DNA from: Acidocella sp.
GTDB taxonomy: Bacteria; Pseudomonadota; Alphaproteobacteria; Acetobacterales; Acetobacteraceae
Assembly: GCA_027308685.1 (NCBI GenBank)
Contig: DAIDEE010000036.1
Span: forward strand, 1-42,245
Reading direction: 5' to 3'
DNA length: 42,245 bases
The notes beneath the pieces were generated by a model. It was not told the DNA's origin, did no database searches, and saw only the letters and a program-made list of their open reading frames with translations. Positions 15,727-24,256 of the stretch are shown here, piece after piece. The stretch's first letter is position 1. Each line of letters begins with the position of its first letter. A program made the position numbers and the translations under genes.

Positions 15727-16358
15727 TGCGGCGGCGGCGGCTTTATGACCGGCGCCGCCGATGGGTTTGGCGCTGGCTGGGCCGTGCCGTTTTGGTGGGC
15801 GCCGGGCTATGGCTTGCGGGATTCGCGGTGTTCGTGGCGGTGGTCGCTCATGCCACGCCACCCAAGCCGTTGCCGCACGCCGACGGAATTGTGGTGCTGA
15901 CCGGTGGCGACGACAGGGTGAGCGCGGCATTGGGTTTACTGGCAGACCGCGCAGCACCTTTGTTGCTGATATCAGGGGCTGGGCGCGGCACGTATTTGGG
16001 CGATTTTACCGCTGACGATGCGGCGGCGGCGACACATTATGCTGCTGACATAACACTTGGTCATACGGCGGCGAGCACCATTGGCAATGCCTTCGAGGCC
16101 TCAGCCTGGGCCCGGTTGCACCAAATGCGTTCGTTGCTGCTGGTGACAGCAGATTATCATATGCCGCGGGCGATATGGCTGCTTCATCAGCATTTGCCGG
16201 ACGTAACCTTGATAGCTTACCCGGTGCGGCCGCCGGCGATGCGAACTTTGTTGGGGTTTTCAACATTGCGGCTATTGGCGGCTGAATATACAAAATACCT
16301 CGCGGTACGTTCCGGGCTGGCCGGGTTGATTTTTGAAGCTTTGGGAGTGCGCCGGTGA
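15726..16358 (+). CDS. DUF218 (YdcF/ElyC/SanA-like) membrane-anchored protein
   Basis: A 210-residue protein with a strongly basic N-terminus (MRRRRLYDRRRR), one transmembrane helix (~22-42) and a DUF218 domain. The domain core DGIVVLTGGDDRVSAALGLL starts near residue 57, and SAGRG-like and LLLVTADYHMPRAIWLL segments are typical. Relatives ElyC and SanA act in envelope biogenesis in E. coli; the biochemical activity remains unclear. Placement between ftsX and plsC agrees with an envelope role. The start overlaps the ftsX stop, and the stop overlaps the plsC start. Confidence 0.82.
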   Translation: MRRRRLYDRRRRWVWRWLGRAVLVGAGLWLAGFAVFVAVVAHATPPKPLPHADGIVVLTGGDDRVSAALGLLADRAAPLLLISGAGRGTYLGDFTADDAAAATHYAADITLGHTAASTIGNAFEASAWARLHQMRSLLLVTADYHMPRAIWLLHQHLPDVTLIAYPVRPPAMRTLLGFSTLRLLAAEYTKYLAVRSGLAGLIFEALGVRR

Positions 16359-17092
16359 TGCTGGTTGTGAGGTCGGTGTTGTTTAACCTGATGATGTACA
16401 GCACCGGCGCCTTACTGAGTGTGTACGGCCGCGTGCTGAAACTGGTGGCGCCGCATAGGGTGATCGGGGCCGGCATTATGTGGTCCCGCTTTACCATTTG
16501 GTCGCTTAAGGTGATTTGCGGGGTTGAGGTTGAGATTATCGGCCGGGAAAATTTGCCGGTTGCAGGCCCTGCATTGATCGCCGCTCAGCATCAATCGGCG
16601 TTTGATACGATGGTGTGGCTGCTGTTGCTGCCCAACATGGCCTATGTGCTCAAAAAAGAATTGCTGAAACAACCGTTGGTGGGGCCGTTGCTGGTGCCGG
16701 CCGGATTTGTGCCGGTGGACCGCGCTGGTGGCGCGATGTCGATCCGCAAGCTGGTGGCGGATTGCAAAAAAGTGGCGCAGGCGGGCAAGCAAATCGTGAT
16801 TTTCCCGGAAGGCACGCGGGTGCCGCCGGGAACACGGGCCACGCTGATGCCGGGTGTGGTGGCGGTGGCCAATGCGCTGCATTTGCCGGTGATCCCGGCG
16901 GCGACTGACTCCGGGCGGTTCTGGGGCCGCAACGCCTTTCATAAATATCCGGGGCGGTTGCGGATCAAGATTTACCCACCGATTCCGGTGGGGACGAATC
17001 GCCCCGAAATCATGGCGCGGTTGAACGAATGTTTTTACGATGAGGGTGTGGATAAGTCTGTGGACTCCCGGCTCGACTTGTTGGCAGTTTAG
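16358..17092 (+). CDS. plsC: 1-acyl-sn-glycerol-3-phosphate acyltransferase
   Basis: A 244-residue membrane acyltransferase making phosphatidic acid from lysophosphatidic acid, with acyl-ACP or acyl-CoA as donor. The catalytic HX4D motif is HQSAFD (~78-83). The substrate-binding motif FPEGTR is at ~149-154, and PVIPAATDSGRFWGR (~178-192) is the fourth conserved block. A hydrophobic N-terminus anchors it. The ATG at 16358 overlaps the preceding TGA; a GTG one codon earlier is equally possible. It is the last gene of the ftsE operon and is followed by a 177-bp gap before the tRNA. Confidence 0.92.
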   Translation: MLVVRSVLFNLMMYSTGALLSVYGRVLKLVAPHRVIGAGIMWSRFTIWSLKVICGVEVEIIGRENLPVAGPALIAAQHQSAFDTMVWLLLLPNMAYVLKKELLKQPLVGPLLVPAGFVPVDRAGGAMSIRKLVADCKKVAQAGKQIVIFPEGTRVPPGTRATLMPGVVAVANALHLPVIPAATDSGRFWGRNAFHKYPGRLRIKIYPPIPVGTNRPEIMARLNECFYDEGVDKSVDSRLDLLAV

Positions 17093-17269
17093 ATAAACTA
17101 AATTCTATAACTATTTGTAAAACAACAACAAATTAGATGTTTTGCCGGTGGAAAGCCGATAGAGTGCACGATGGGGATAAAAGCTGCGGTCGGTGTAGGC
17201 TCTGTGGATCGATGGTGGTTGATGTTGACTTTGGGGCGGGGCCGGATTACCCCGCGCGGCACCCTGTAT

Positions 17270-17344
17270 GGCGGCGTAGCTCAGTGGTAGAGCAGGGGAA
17301 TCATAATCCCTTGGTCGGCAGTTCAAATCTGTCCGTCGCTACCA
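17270..17344 (+). tRNA. tRNA-Met (anticodon CAT), CCA encoded
   Basis: A full cloverleaf can be drawn. Acceptor GGCGGCG (17270-17276) pairs with CGTCGCT with two G-T wobbles; the D-arm is GCTC...GAGC; the anticodon stem GGGGA/TCCCT closes a seven-base loop ATCATAA with anticodon CAT; the T-arm is GGCAG/CTGTC with loop TTCAAAT. Discriminator A and CCA are encoded at the 3' end. The paired first base and the anticodon stem exclude an initiator tRNA. It resembles alphaproteobacterial elongator tRNA-Met; tRNA-Ile2, which also reads CAT in DNA, is the alternative. A TTGACT box at 17225-17230 may be part of its promoter. Confidence 0.93.
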
Positions 17345-17391
17345 GGGTGAGTGTGCTCCACATTATTCCCACCTGATCAAGCCAAACCGGC

Positions 17392-19914
17392 TCATCCTGA
17401 AAGTGTCGCCGGGCCGCCGCCGGAGGCCGTGGAAGAGTGCGGTACCGAGCAGGTGAACGCAACAACCGCATTCCAATACCCGAGGTCATCCAGGCCGTAG
17501 GTCCCGAGGTCGTTCCAGTACAGCGCATAGGTCTCAGGCGTGGAACTGGTGCAGAGGATTGCGCCGAGTTGGGGGTTGGCCACCGGGTCGATCGGCGCGC
17601 TATTATTGTTATCGACCGTGGATGCAAATGTTACGGAAGACCCGCCACCCGCCTGAATGATCGCGCTGCCAGCGGCGTTACCGTTGTTGCGCGGGTTGTA
17701 GCATTGGTGGGATGTGTCCTGCGGCGGGTTGAAGTCGTAATGGCTGCTATAGGCCGGTGCTTCGATGACGGCCACATCACCCGCATAGGTGCCGGACGTA
17801 ATGGCGTAGCTGCGGGCAGAGCCGGTTGGCGTGTAGCCATAACTTTGGATCTGCCCGCTGGCGTTATAGACCGGCGCGGTGTCATTGCTTGTTACCGCGC
17901 CGCCGTTGACGGTTATGTTATAGTCGTAGCTGCTCAGGTTGTTGGTGATGACGCCGGGTAGCTGGTCGGTGAAGGTTTGGCCGTCCCATACCGGGTCCAT
18001 GGCGACGATGGTGCCGGAGGAATTTTCCACGAGGATATAATAGTCTGGCAGCAGGGCTTGGTTTTTGCTGTTCACCGGTGGCGAGGTGCCGAGCGGCTGA
18101 ATGAGCAACGCGCAGTTATTGTAGGTCGGCTGGCCCGAGGCAAGGTAGGATGCCTGGTTGGTGGTATTTTCATTGGAGCAATTACCCGCATTACTGCTGT
18201 TCCAGTTCCACCATGGGTCCACCGCGTTAGTGGTGGCGCCGCCGTCCTCGGCACTTAAGGCGGGGGTGCAGCCGGCGATGCCGGGCGGATAGATGTCGCC
18301 ACCATGGTTGGTCATCCAGATGCTGCCGGTACCGTAGGTGCCTGTGGAATCCTGGGCTGTGTTGATGGAATTATCTGAGTAGGATTGCCCGGGGAAGGCG
18401 GTGGAATAAATATTAAGCCTATTCCATCCGGTGTCGGCGGCATAGGTGCTGCTGATCGGTGCACTGATGGTGGTGTTGGCCAGATTATAGTTGGGGCAGA
18501 CCGCGCGCACGGTATAAGTATTGCCTTGATAGTCCGTATAGTTATTGGCGAGCGATGGGGGCGCAATAAAGGGGATCAAGGCGTGGTTGGTCTCGTACGT
18601 CGGGGGGTAGCCAACCACTTCATAGGCGGATGAATAAACATTCAAACTATTCGTAACGGGTATGCCGGCCAGATTATTGCCTGTTGTGGGGTCCACGTTG
18701 ATAGGGTCGAGTGAGCCGTAGAGCGTCTCGTCAGGACATTCGCCGGCAAAGCTGGTGGTCTGGCTTGAAACCGATGAAGTGACAACCACGGTCTGATATT
18801 GGGTGCATCCGGTGAAATACTGATATTTAGAACATTTTGTTGTCGTTCCATCAGTGCCGTGGGTGCGTGTGAAGGTTCTGTTGGGGTTGGTTTCAGGGCA
18901 AGTGCCGCTGCCGTTCAGGTCGTCCGCGCGGCAATTATAAACGGTGTAATCATAAATGGTTGATTGCGATGTCGTGATGGTTTGGCCGTTCGGATAATAG
19001 GTTGGGGTGTTCGAGCCGTTTGTGTAAACTTCCAGATTGGTGGAGGTTTGAGTGTAGCTGCTGGAATGGTAGCCGTTGGCGCCGGTATAATTCACAAAAT
19101 TAAACGCAATGGGCTGATTTTGTTGCAAGGTAATGGAGCCGCCGGCTCCAGCGGTGCCGGAGCTCGTGGAAAGTGCTATGAACAGATAATTGCAGGTGGC
19201 TGCGGACCCAACGGTTTCAGCAAGCTGGGCCAACGGGCCGAGTGTAGCGTAGTTGCTGCACGCAGAATTAGGTGTGGGGAGTTTGGTATAGTCGGGCGTG
19301 GCGGTGCTGCCCGTGCCCGACATCGGCACGGCGTAAGCGTAAATGCCGCTGACATCACCTGCCGAGCCAAAGCCGGGGCTGGGCGGGATGTCCTTGCCGT
19401 CAATGGTTTGGGCGGGGAAGGCGGTGGTGGCAATGCTGGTGGCGGTGAGCACCTCGGAAGGGATTAGGAACCCGAGAAGCGAGTTTGACAATGTTCCAGA
19501 AGCTTTCACAACCACGCAATATTCCGCCGCGCTGGGACAGCCGTAGGTGCTGACATTGCTGACATAGGTCGAGGAACCCGAATTACCACCGCATTGGGTG
19601 GCTGAACCCGTGCAGGTGAGGCCGGTTGTTGGTGTTGACGTGGTAACGAAATTTGAAAGCTGGCTGGAGGTTCCCTTGAAAGCCGCGTTGGCGACGCTGG
19701 AGGCATAGCTGTAGGACTCCGATGTCTGCCAGGCCCCTGCGCCGGCCACGGCTGCGGCATCGACCGAGGCTTGCAGCAGGGCGCGCGCCGATGCGATGCG
19801 GGCAAAATCCACGCTGGCACCGGCCGACATCATCATGGGCACAAACATAATGGCGAGCGCGATGGCGGTGGCTGAACGCCGGTCACGGAATATGCGTTTT
19901 ACGAGCGCTTTCAT
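17392..19914 (-). CDS. Large TadG-like pseudopilin/surface protein
   Basis: An 840-residue protein with a Tad-type N-terminus: basic MKALVKRIFRDRRSA, one hydrophobic segment (~15-33), then VDFARIASARALLQASVDAA, the pattern of TadE/TadG-like proteins (PF13400). The remainder (about 780 residues) should lie outside the inner membrane. It is rich in Ser, Thr, Asn, Gly and Tyr and has about 18 cysteines, mostly spaced singly or in close pairs. No von Willebrand MIDAS motif is visible. The ATG at 19914 has AGGA eight bases upstream; the frame continues 50 codons further but without family resemblance. It lies 13 bp after a TadE-like gene. The role of the long ectodomain is unknown. Confidence 0.78.
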   Translation of the reverse strand: MKALVKRIFRDRRSATAIALAIMFVPMMMSAGASVDFARIASARALLQASVDAAAVAGAGAWQTSESYSYASSVANAAFKGTSSQLSNFVTTSTPTTGLTCTGSATQCGGNSGSSTYVSNVSTYGCPSAAEYCVVVKASGTLSNSLLGFLIPSEVLTATSIATTAFPAQTIDGKDIPPSPGFGSAGDVSGIYAYAVPMSGTGSTATPDYTKLPTPNSACSNYATLGPLAQLAETVGSAATCNYLFIALSTSSGTAGAGGSITLQQNQPIAFNFVNYTGANGYHSSSYTQTSTNLEVYTNGSNTPTYYPNGQTITTSQSTIYDYTVYNCRADDLNGSGTCPETNPNRTFTRTHGTDGTTTKCSKYQYFTGCTQYQTVVVTSSVSSQTTSFAGECPDETLYGSLDPINVDPTTGNNLAGIPVTNSLNVYSSAYEVVGYPPTYETNHALIPFIAPPSLANNYTDYQGNTYTVRAVCPNYNLANTTISAPISSTYAADTGWNRLNIYSTAFPGQSYSDNSINTAQDSTGTYGTGSIWMTNHGGDIYPPGIAGCTPALSAEDGGATTNAVDPWWNWNSSNAGNCSNENTTNQASYLASGQPTYNNCALLIQPLGTSPPVNSKNQALLPDYYILVENSSGTIVAMDPVWDGQTFTDQLPGVITNNLSSYDYNITVNGGAVTSNDTAPVYNASGQIQSYGYTPTGSARSYAITSGTYAGDVAVIEAPAYSSHYDFNPPQDTSHQCYNPRNNGNAAGSAIIQAGGGSSVTFASTVDNNNSAPIDPVANPQLGAILCTSSTPETYALYWNDLGTYGLDDLGYWNAVVAFTCSVPHSSTASGGGPATLSG

Positions 19915-19927
19915 AATACCGTTCCTG

Positions 19928-20698
19928 CTAATTTTTTGAGGTGTTGCTACTGTTACAAAGCTGGGTGGTCGCATAACGCGTGGTGCATCCGGTGTCGGTA
20001 TTGGCGCATTGCAATTCAGTTTGCGGGCTCGCGTAGCGCCAGCGGGTATAAACGGTTTGCGCAATCGTGGGCCGGGAGGTGAGGATAATCCCCATAATTC
20101 CTGGATAGGTCAGGGTGGCTTTCACGATGATCGCGCTGTCGCAGGGGACGCCGAGCAAGCCTGAGGTTCCGCTGGTTCCGGTGGTGCTAGGCGGTGATGT
20201 GGTGGCGAGCTTTTCAGCGTTGGTCAGGCCGATGGCGGTGGTGGCGGCCGTGTTGCAGGTAGTGCCTAATACTGTGAGGTCGCTCTCCCAGGCGTCGTAG
20301 GTGTTGGCTGCAGTGTACGCTTGGGCGGTGGCGGTATTGACGTTGGGCAAGCCGGTGGGGCTGGATTCCAAAGTGACGCCGGCAATCGCGAGAGTCATGC
20401 CTTCTGGTGGGAAGGGCGCTAATCCGAGGATCGCGCCCTGGCAGATGTCCTGCAGGGAGGCCTGGCTCGTGCCCGAGGAGGGGATGACCGAAATACCGGA
20501 GGTTGTCGTTTGGTTTTGAATGGCAACCATTTGCGCCACGCTGATCACCATTGTGTTCAGCTTCGCCTCGGTTCGGTATAATGTTACGATTTCAATAACG
20601 CCGATGAACAGAACCAGCAGGAATGGCGCCATCAGCGCGAATTCAACAGCAGCGGTCGCGCGACGGCTAAGCAAAGCCTTAAAATTTAACCTGGGCAA
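19928..20698 (-). CDS. TadE-like pilus assembly protein
   Basis: A 256-residue protein with the TadE-like opening SRRATAAVEFALMAPFLLVL, in which the conserved Glu sits at the start of the hydrophobic helix, and YRTEAKLNTMVISVAQMVA after it. The C-terminal region is Ser/Thr-rich with six cysteines and faces the periplasm. No ATG lies near the conserved part. A TTG at 20698 is placed one base after the previous stop and has GGAG seven bases upstream (inside the preceding gene), so I take it as the start. TadE-like minor pilins act in assembly of Flp/Tad pili; the usual Tad ATPase and secretin genes are not in the window. Confidence 0.75.
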   Translation of the reverse strand: MPRLNFKALLSRRATAAVEFALMAPFLLVLFIGVIEIVTLYRTEAKLNTMVISVAQMVAIQNQTTTSGISVIPSSGTSQASLQDICQGAILGLAPFPPEGMTLAIAGVTLESSPTGLPNVNTATAQAYTAANTYDAWESDLTVLGTTCNTAATTAIGLTNAEKLATTSPPSTTGTSGTSGLLGVPCDSAIIVKATLTYPGIMGIILTSRPTIAQTVYTRWRYASPQTELQCANTDTGCTTRYATTQLCNSSNTSKN

Positions 20699-20699
20699 T

Positions 20700-21320
20700 T
20701 TATGGCTCCATCTCAGTGGAAACGGCGGAATAGAGCGAGGGTGTGCCGTTCTCGGTCGCCACCCCGCTTGGCACCGCCAGGACGATAAAAGGCAATGGGT
20801 ATGCCACCTGTACGAGCAAAAACGTTGGAACACCGGCGGCAGTGGCGGTGACATTGCTAAACGCCGCCGGCGTGCTCAAATTGCCTGACGTGTCGAAATT
20901 TGCAGCGGCAATGCCGCCCGTGCCAAAATACAGCCCGCCTTGCACGGCATATTGCAGACTGCCCGCGCAATTTGGGGCCACCACGCCAAATTCGTTGCAC
21001 ACCGCGGTGACGAAGCCGTTGCCGGTGGTGATTTTGCCAAGCTGCACCTGACGCGAAGCGGCTCTCACCGAGTCATCCAGCACTGTTTGCAGGAATTGGT
21101 CGAGTGAGAATACGAAAATACTAAATATAAACAAGAAGAAGGCGACGCCAATTAGGGCGAATTCAACCGCCGTGGCAGCCCGCGTTGCGGCCGCGAAACG
21201 TCGAACCCCCACAGATATTGTTGCAGGACCAAACATATTTTTAAAACGGGCAACAATATGGCCGCCACTAACCAACCCAAACAAAATACGTGCACGTTGA
21301 AGTTGTTGTAACCAGCGCAA
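20700..21320 (-). CDS. TadE-like pilus assembly protein (first of three)
   Basis: About 206 residues if started at the TTG at 21320, which has AGGA some nine bases upstream. An ATG at 21236 would remove the first 28 residues and has no clear ribosome-binding site. The conserved motif AATRAATAVEFALIGVAFFLFIF (split here by its helix) marks a TadE/TadG-type protein, followed by LDQFLQTVLDDSVRAASRQVQ and a periplasmic domain with two cysteines and a hydrophobic YPLPFIVLAVP segment. It is the promoter-proximal gene of the three-gene pseudopilin operon; the next start follows after one base. Confidence 0.72.
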   Translation of the reverse strand: MRWLQQLQRARILFGLVSGGHIVARFKNMFGPATISVGVRRFAAATRAATAVEFALIGVAFFLFIFSIFVFSLDQFLQTVLDDSVRAASRQVQLGKITTGNGFVTAVCNEFGVVAPNCAGSLQYAVQGGLYFGTGGIAAANFDTSGNLSTPAAFSNVTATAAGVPTFLLVQVAYPLPFIVLAVPSGVATENGTPSLYSAVSTEMEP

Positions 21321-21702
21321 AAAAAATATCCTAAGTAATGGGAAGGTAAGTAACTGAATATGATGACATTTTCGGTGGACGGGTATTTTAACTATGCCTC
21401 TGTCAGCAATGATGACAGCACTAACATTTGCGTGACATCGTCACTGATTTGGCACCAAACGGCCCAAAAACACTCGTTTTCATTGCTAAAAAATTAAAAA
21501 TATTCAATAAAATCAGGCGCGTAAGTAAATCCAGATTGGAACGATCACAATTCCGTGGAGGGCTGCCAGAGGCTTCGCCAGTTTATTCACCCCGCAACAG
21601 TGTATTCTATCTAGAATAGACGCCGGATGTACGGTATGAATTATTATTTAGAAGAAACAGCGGCTTGATGTTTAAAATGACGGATTGGATTGGGGTTTCG
21701 GC
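21321..21702. other. 382-bp AT-rich divergent intergenic region
   Basis: This gap separates the pseudopilin operon (minus) from the glycan-transfer operon (plus) and must hold promoters for both. It is clearly more AT-rich than its surroundings. I see a near-dyad TGTCA...TGACA (about 21400-21417) and a palindrome at 21603-21618. A 63-codon open frame at 21428 shows no ribosome-binding site or family resemblance and is not called. No convincing -35/-10 pair could be fixed by eye. Confidence 0.5.
21603..21618. promoter_or_regulatory. Perfect palindrome upstream of the glycan-transfer operon
   Basis: TATTCTA-TC-TAGAATA is a 7+2+7 inverted repeat located 85 bp before the first plus-strand gene. 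It is a candidate operator; no T run follows, so it is not a terminator. Confidence 0.4.
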
Positions 21703-23385
21703 ATGATGGATCACGCATCGGGCGTTTTCGGGTTGGAGACGCAAGGCGCGGTGCCGGTGAGTGTTGAGGATGAGGATATCACCATCATCGCGGCCTCGGG
21801 TTTGTTCAGCGAGGAATGGTATATCAAGGAAAACCCGGATGTGGCGCGCTCCGGCATTAACCCGCTGGTGCATTATGTGCGGCACGGCGCCAGTGAGGGG
21901 CGGGTACCATTTCAGGGGTTTAACGCCACGCGCTACCTGGCCAATGCCGAGGTGAATGGACGGGTTATGCGCAACCCGTTGGCGCATTTTATTTTGCACG
22001 GCAGCCCAGACGATTTGCTGCTGAAGGGCTTGCTGGGGAAATTCTCCACCCAGTCGGTCAAGGTGGCGATGGACCGTTTGGAGGCGTTGCCAATTTTCAG
22101 CCTCGATGATTACCTGACGCTGAACCAGGATATTCGCCCGACCGGCGGCAATATGGATGTGGACCCGTTGAACCATGCGGTGGTGTACGGCTTCCCCGAA
22201 GGCCGTACTGTGTTCATGAAAACCACGGTGGCGCGGGTCATGGGGGCGGCGGCGGCGAAGCCATTTCCACCGGCGGTGTTTGAAAAGTCGCTGGTGCCCG
22301 ATGACGCGCCGGTGGATGTGCCAAAGGCGGGTAAACGCAAGCGGGCGGCACCGGCGGTGGCGCCTGTGGTGGCGGCCCTGCCGGTGTTGCCAGAAATTGG
22401 GGTGTTTTATAATAGTGCCGGCAATGCGTTTATTCGTGAAATAGCCGAGGATATTGTGAACACGCTGGCGGACGCGGGGCAACCGGCTGTGCTGCTGGAT
22501 GAAACACTGCTGCAGGAAAAACGCCCGGCTTTGAATATTTTTGTGGCACCACACGAATTTTTTCATCTCGGTGAAGGCCGGTCGTGGGCGCGGGAGGATA
22601 TTTTGAAATCCGCCTTTCTGTTCACCACCGAACAGCCACAGACATTATGGTTTGAGCGGGCGATGCCGTTTATTTTGATGTCTCGCGGGATTATCGATAT
22701 CGCCTGGCAAGTGCAGGATATATTTCAGCCGACTGGCCTGCCGGCGATGTTTTTCAACCCGAATGTGAAAGCCCGCACGATATGGCTTGAGGAGACCGAC
22801 ATGCGTCACCCGCTGTTGCGGGTGATGCCAAAGGCGGCGCAGCGGCGCGAGGTACCTAAAATGCTGGTCGCCGAGCGGATGATTGATGTGGCGTTTTTTG
22901 GCACGGCCTCCGAGCACCGAGAAAAGTTCTTTACGAAAAATGCTGCGTTTTTTGCTGTGTACGAGGCATTTTTATATTATCGCAAGGTAGAAAGCCCGTT
23001 ACTTGCCAAAGGCTCACACGCGGCGTTGTCACGTATGGCTGGGCATGTGGCGGCACATTCAAAATTGATGTTGAATATTCACCGCGATAATAACGGTTTT
23101 TTTGAATGGCACCGGATTGTAAAGCTGGGGATGGTCAGCGGTACCGTCGTGGTTTCAGAGCCGTGCCCGCCGCATCCGATGTTTAAGCCTGGCGTACATT
23201 ACCTTGAGGAAACCGGCCGGCATATTTTGAATTTGGTGGAGTGGCTGTTGAACACCGATGAGGGCAAGGCAAAGGCGCAGGCGGTGCAGGATGCCGCTAA
23301 CGCTGTGGTAACAAGCCAAAATTTAGCGACCAGCAACGTGCGCAGGCTATTGGAATTTTTAAATGCGCATCAGGTGGCGGCATGA
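21703..23385 (+). CDS. Glycosyltransferase-like protein with N-terminal WY/PD repeat modules
   Basis: About 560 residues. The N-terminal ~170 residues hold three degenerate ~40-residue modules. The clearest is SEEWYIKENPDVARSG followed by NPLVHYVRHGASEGRVP; the others start FNATRYLANAEV and FSLDDYLTLNQDI. The repeated theme is F..xWY....PDV....PL.HY...G..EGR.P, often found N-terminal to surface-polysaccharide glycosyltransferases. After a charged linker (KRKR), the C-terminal ~370 residues resemble a CgeB/Glyco_trans_1_2-type fold, with SKLMLNIHRDNNGFFEWHRI and GMVSGTVVVSEPCPP. I start at the ATG pair 21703/21706; a TTG at 21685 is also in frame. It overlaps the next gene by ATGA. The sugar and acceptor are unknown. 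Confidence 0.68.
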   Translation: MMDHASGVFGLETQGAVPVSVEDEDITIIAASGLFSEEWYIKENPDVARSGINPLVHYVRHGASEGRVPFQGFNATRYLANAEVNGRVMRNPLAHFILHGSPDDLLLKGLLGKFSTQSVKVAMDRLEALPIFSLDDYLTLNQDIRPTGGNMDVDPLNHAVVYGFPEGRTVFMKTTVARVMGAAAAKPFPPAVFEKSLVPDDAPVDVPKAGKRKRAAPAVAPVVAALPVLPEIGVFYNSAGNAFIREIAEDIVNTLADAGQPAVLLDETLLQEKRPALNIFVAPHEFFHLGEGRSWAREDILKSAFLFTTEQPQTLWFERAMPFILMSRGIIDIAWQVQDIFQPTGLPAMFFNPNVKARTIWLEETDMRHPLLRVMPKAAQRREVPKMLVAERMIDVAFFGTASEHREKFFTKNAAFFAVYEAFLYYRKVESPLLAKGSHAALSRMAGHVAAHSKLMLNIHRDNNGFFEWHRIVKLGMVSGTVVVSEPCPPHPMFKPGVHYLEETGRHILNLVEWLLNTDEGKAKAQAVQDAANAVVTSQNLATSNVRRLLEFLNAHQVAA

Positions 23386-24161
23386 AAACGCTGGGCAAGC
23401 CGTGGGCGCTGCAAGCGCGGGTGGCGTATGAGGCGATTAAAAAAATCAAGCCGCCTGCTGATTTGGTTTCAGTGTGTGTAACCGTATTTAACTATGAGCG
23501 GTTTCTGGAGGATTGTTTAGGCTCGATCGCAGCGCAGACTCATAAAAATCTCGATGTTGTGATTGTCGATGATAAATCAGAGCAGGATGACTCATTGGAT
23601 GTCGCAGTGGCATGGGCAAAAAAGTATGCCAGCCGATTTTACCGGATTAGTGTATTAACGCATCCGCGCAACCAGGGACCGGCGGCGGCTCGTAACAGTG
23701 CGTTTTTACATGCGATTGGTGAGAGTGTTTTCATTATCGATGCCGACAATATGATATACCCGCGCTGTATTGCCCGTTTATTTGCAGCGCTGAATGATAG
23801 TGGATTCGACGCGACCTATACGCAGCTTGAATATTTTGGTGATGAACGACGTATTGGCTCGGGCGATATCTGGGACCCGGCGGTAATTGCCCAGGAAAAT
23901 TACGTCGATGTGATGGGGCTGATTAAAAAATCCGCTTGGGAGCAGGTGGATGGGTTTTCACATATTGAGGAAGGCTGGGAAGATTATGATTTCTGGTTGA
24001 AGTTTATCGATGCCGGCCTGACCCCGGGGTACGTGCCGGAAATTTTGAGCCGCTACCGCGTACATGGTACCAGTCGGACTCGGACGGATGCTTATGCCGC
24101 GCACGAACAATTACGCGCGATTATGGCGTACCGGCATCCGATTGAGCCTATTACACCGTAG
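23382..24161 (+). CDS. Family 2 glycosyltransferase
   Basis: A 259-residue GT-A enzyme. Its core starts LVSVCVTVFNYERFLEDCLG (~29-48), then VVIVDDKSEQDDS (nucleotide-sugar-binding Asp pair), GPAAARNSAFLHAIGE and the metal-binding DxD as FIIDADNMIYP. Late EEGWEDYDFWLKFIDAG is the catalytic-base region seen in many GT2 enzymes. No membrane segment is visible, so it should be cytoplasmic. It begins within the stop of the preceding gene (ATGA) and is probably co-translated with it. Donor and acceptor are unknown. Confidence 0.85.
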   Translation: MKTLGKPWALQARVAYEAIKKIKPPADLVSVCVTVFNYERFLEDCLGSIAAQTHKNLDVVIVDDKSEQDDSLDVAVAWAKKYASRFYRISVLTHPRNQGPAAARNSAFLHAIGESVFIIDADNMIYPRCIARLFAALNDSGFDATYTQLEYFGDERRIGSGDIWDPAVIAQENYVDVMGLIKKSAWEQVDGFSHIEEGWEDYDFWLKFIDAGLTPGYVPEILSRYRVHGTSRTRTDAYAAHEQLRAIMAYRHPIEPITP

Positions 24162-24206
24162 CGGAGAATGTATAATAAGTCTTTGTTGTAATGAGAAAGT
24201 TAAAAA

Positions 24207-24220
24207 TTGTTTGCAAACAA
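24207..24220. promoter_or_regulatory. Perfect 14-bp palindrome before the large glycosyltransferase gene
   Basis: TTGTTTG-CAAACAA lies 36 bp before the start codon at 24257 in a 95-bp AT-rich gap that also has TATAAT at 24171-24176. The position suits an operator; no T run follows the dyad. Confidence 0.4.
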
Positions 24221-24256
24221 AGCCACTTTGTCATGGATAAATAAACGCGACTCGAA

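Noticed and set aside
17225-17253. Full sigma-70 promoter for tRNA-Met
   Set aside because: TTGACT is a good -35 box, but no convincing -10 stands 16-18 bases later, so I mention it only as a possible part.
21428-21619. A 63-codon open frame in the divergent intergenic region
   Set aside because: No ribosome-binding site, no recognisable sequence, and AT-rich promoter-like context; treated as non-coding.
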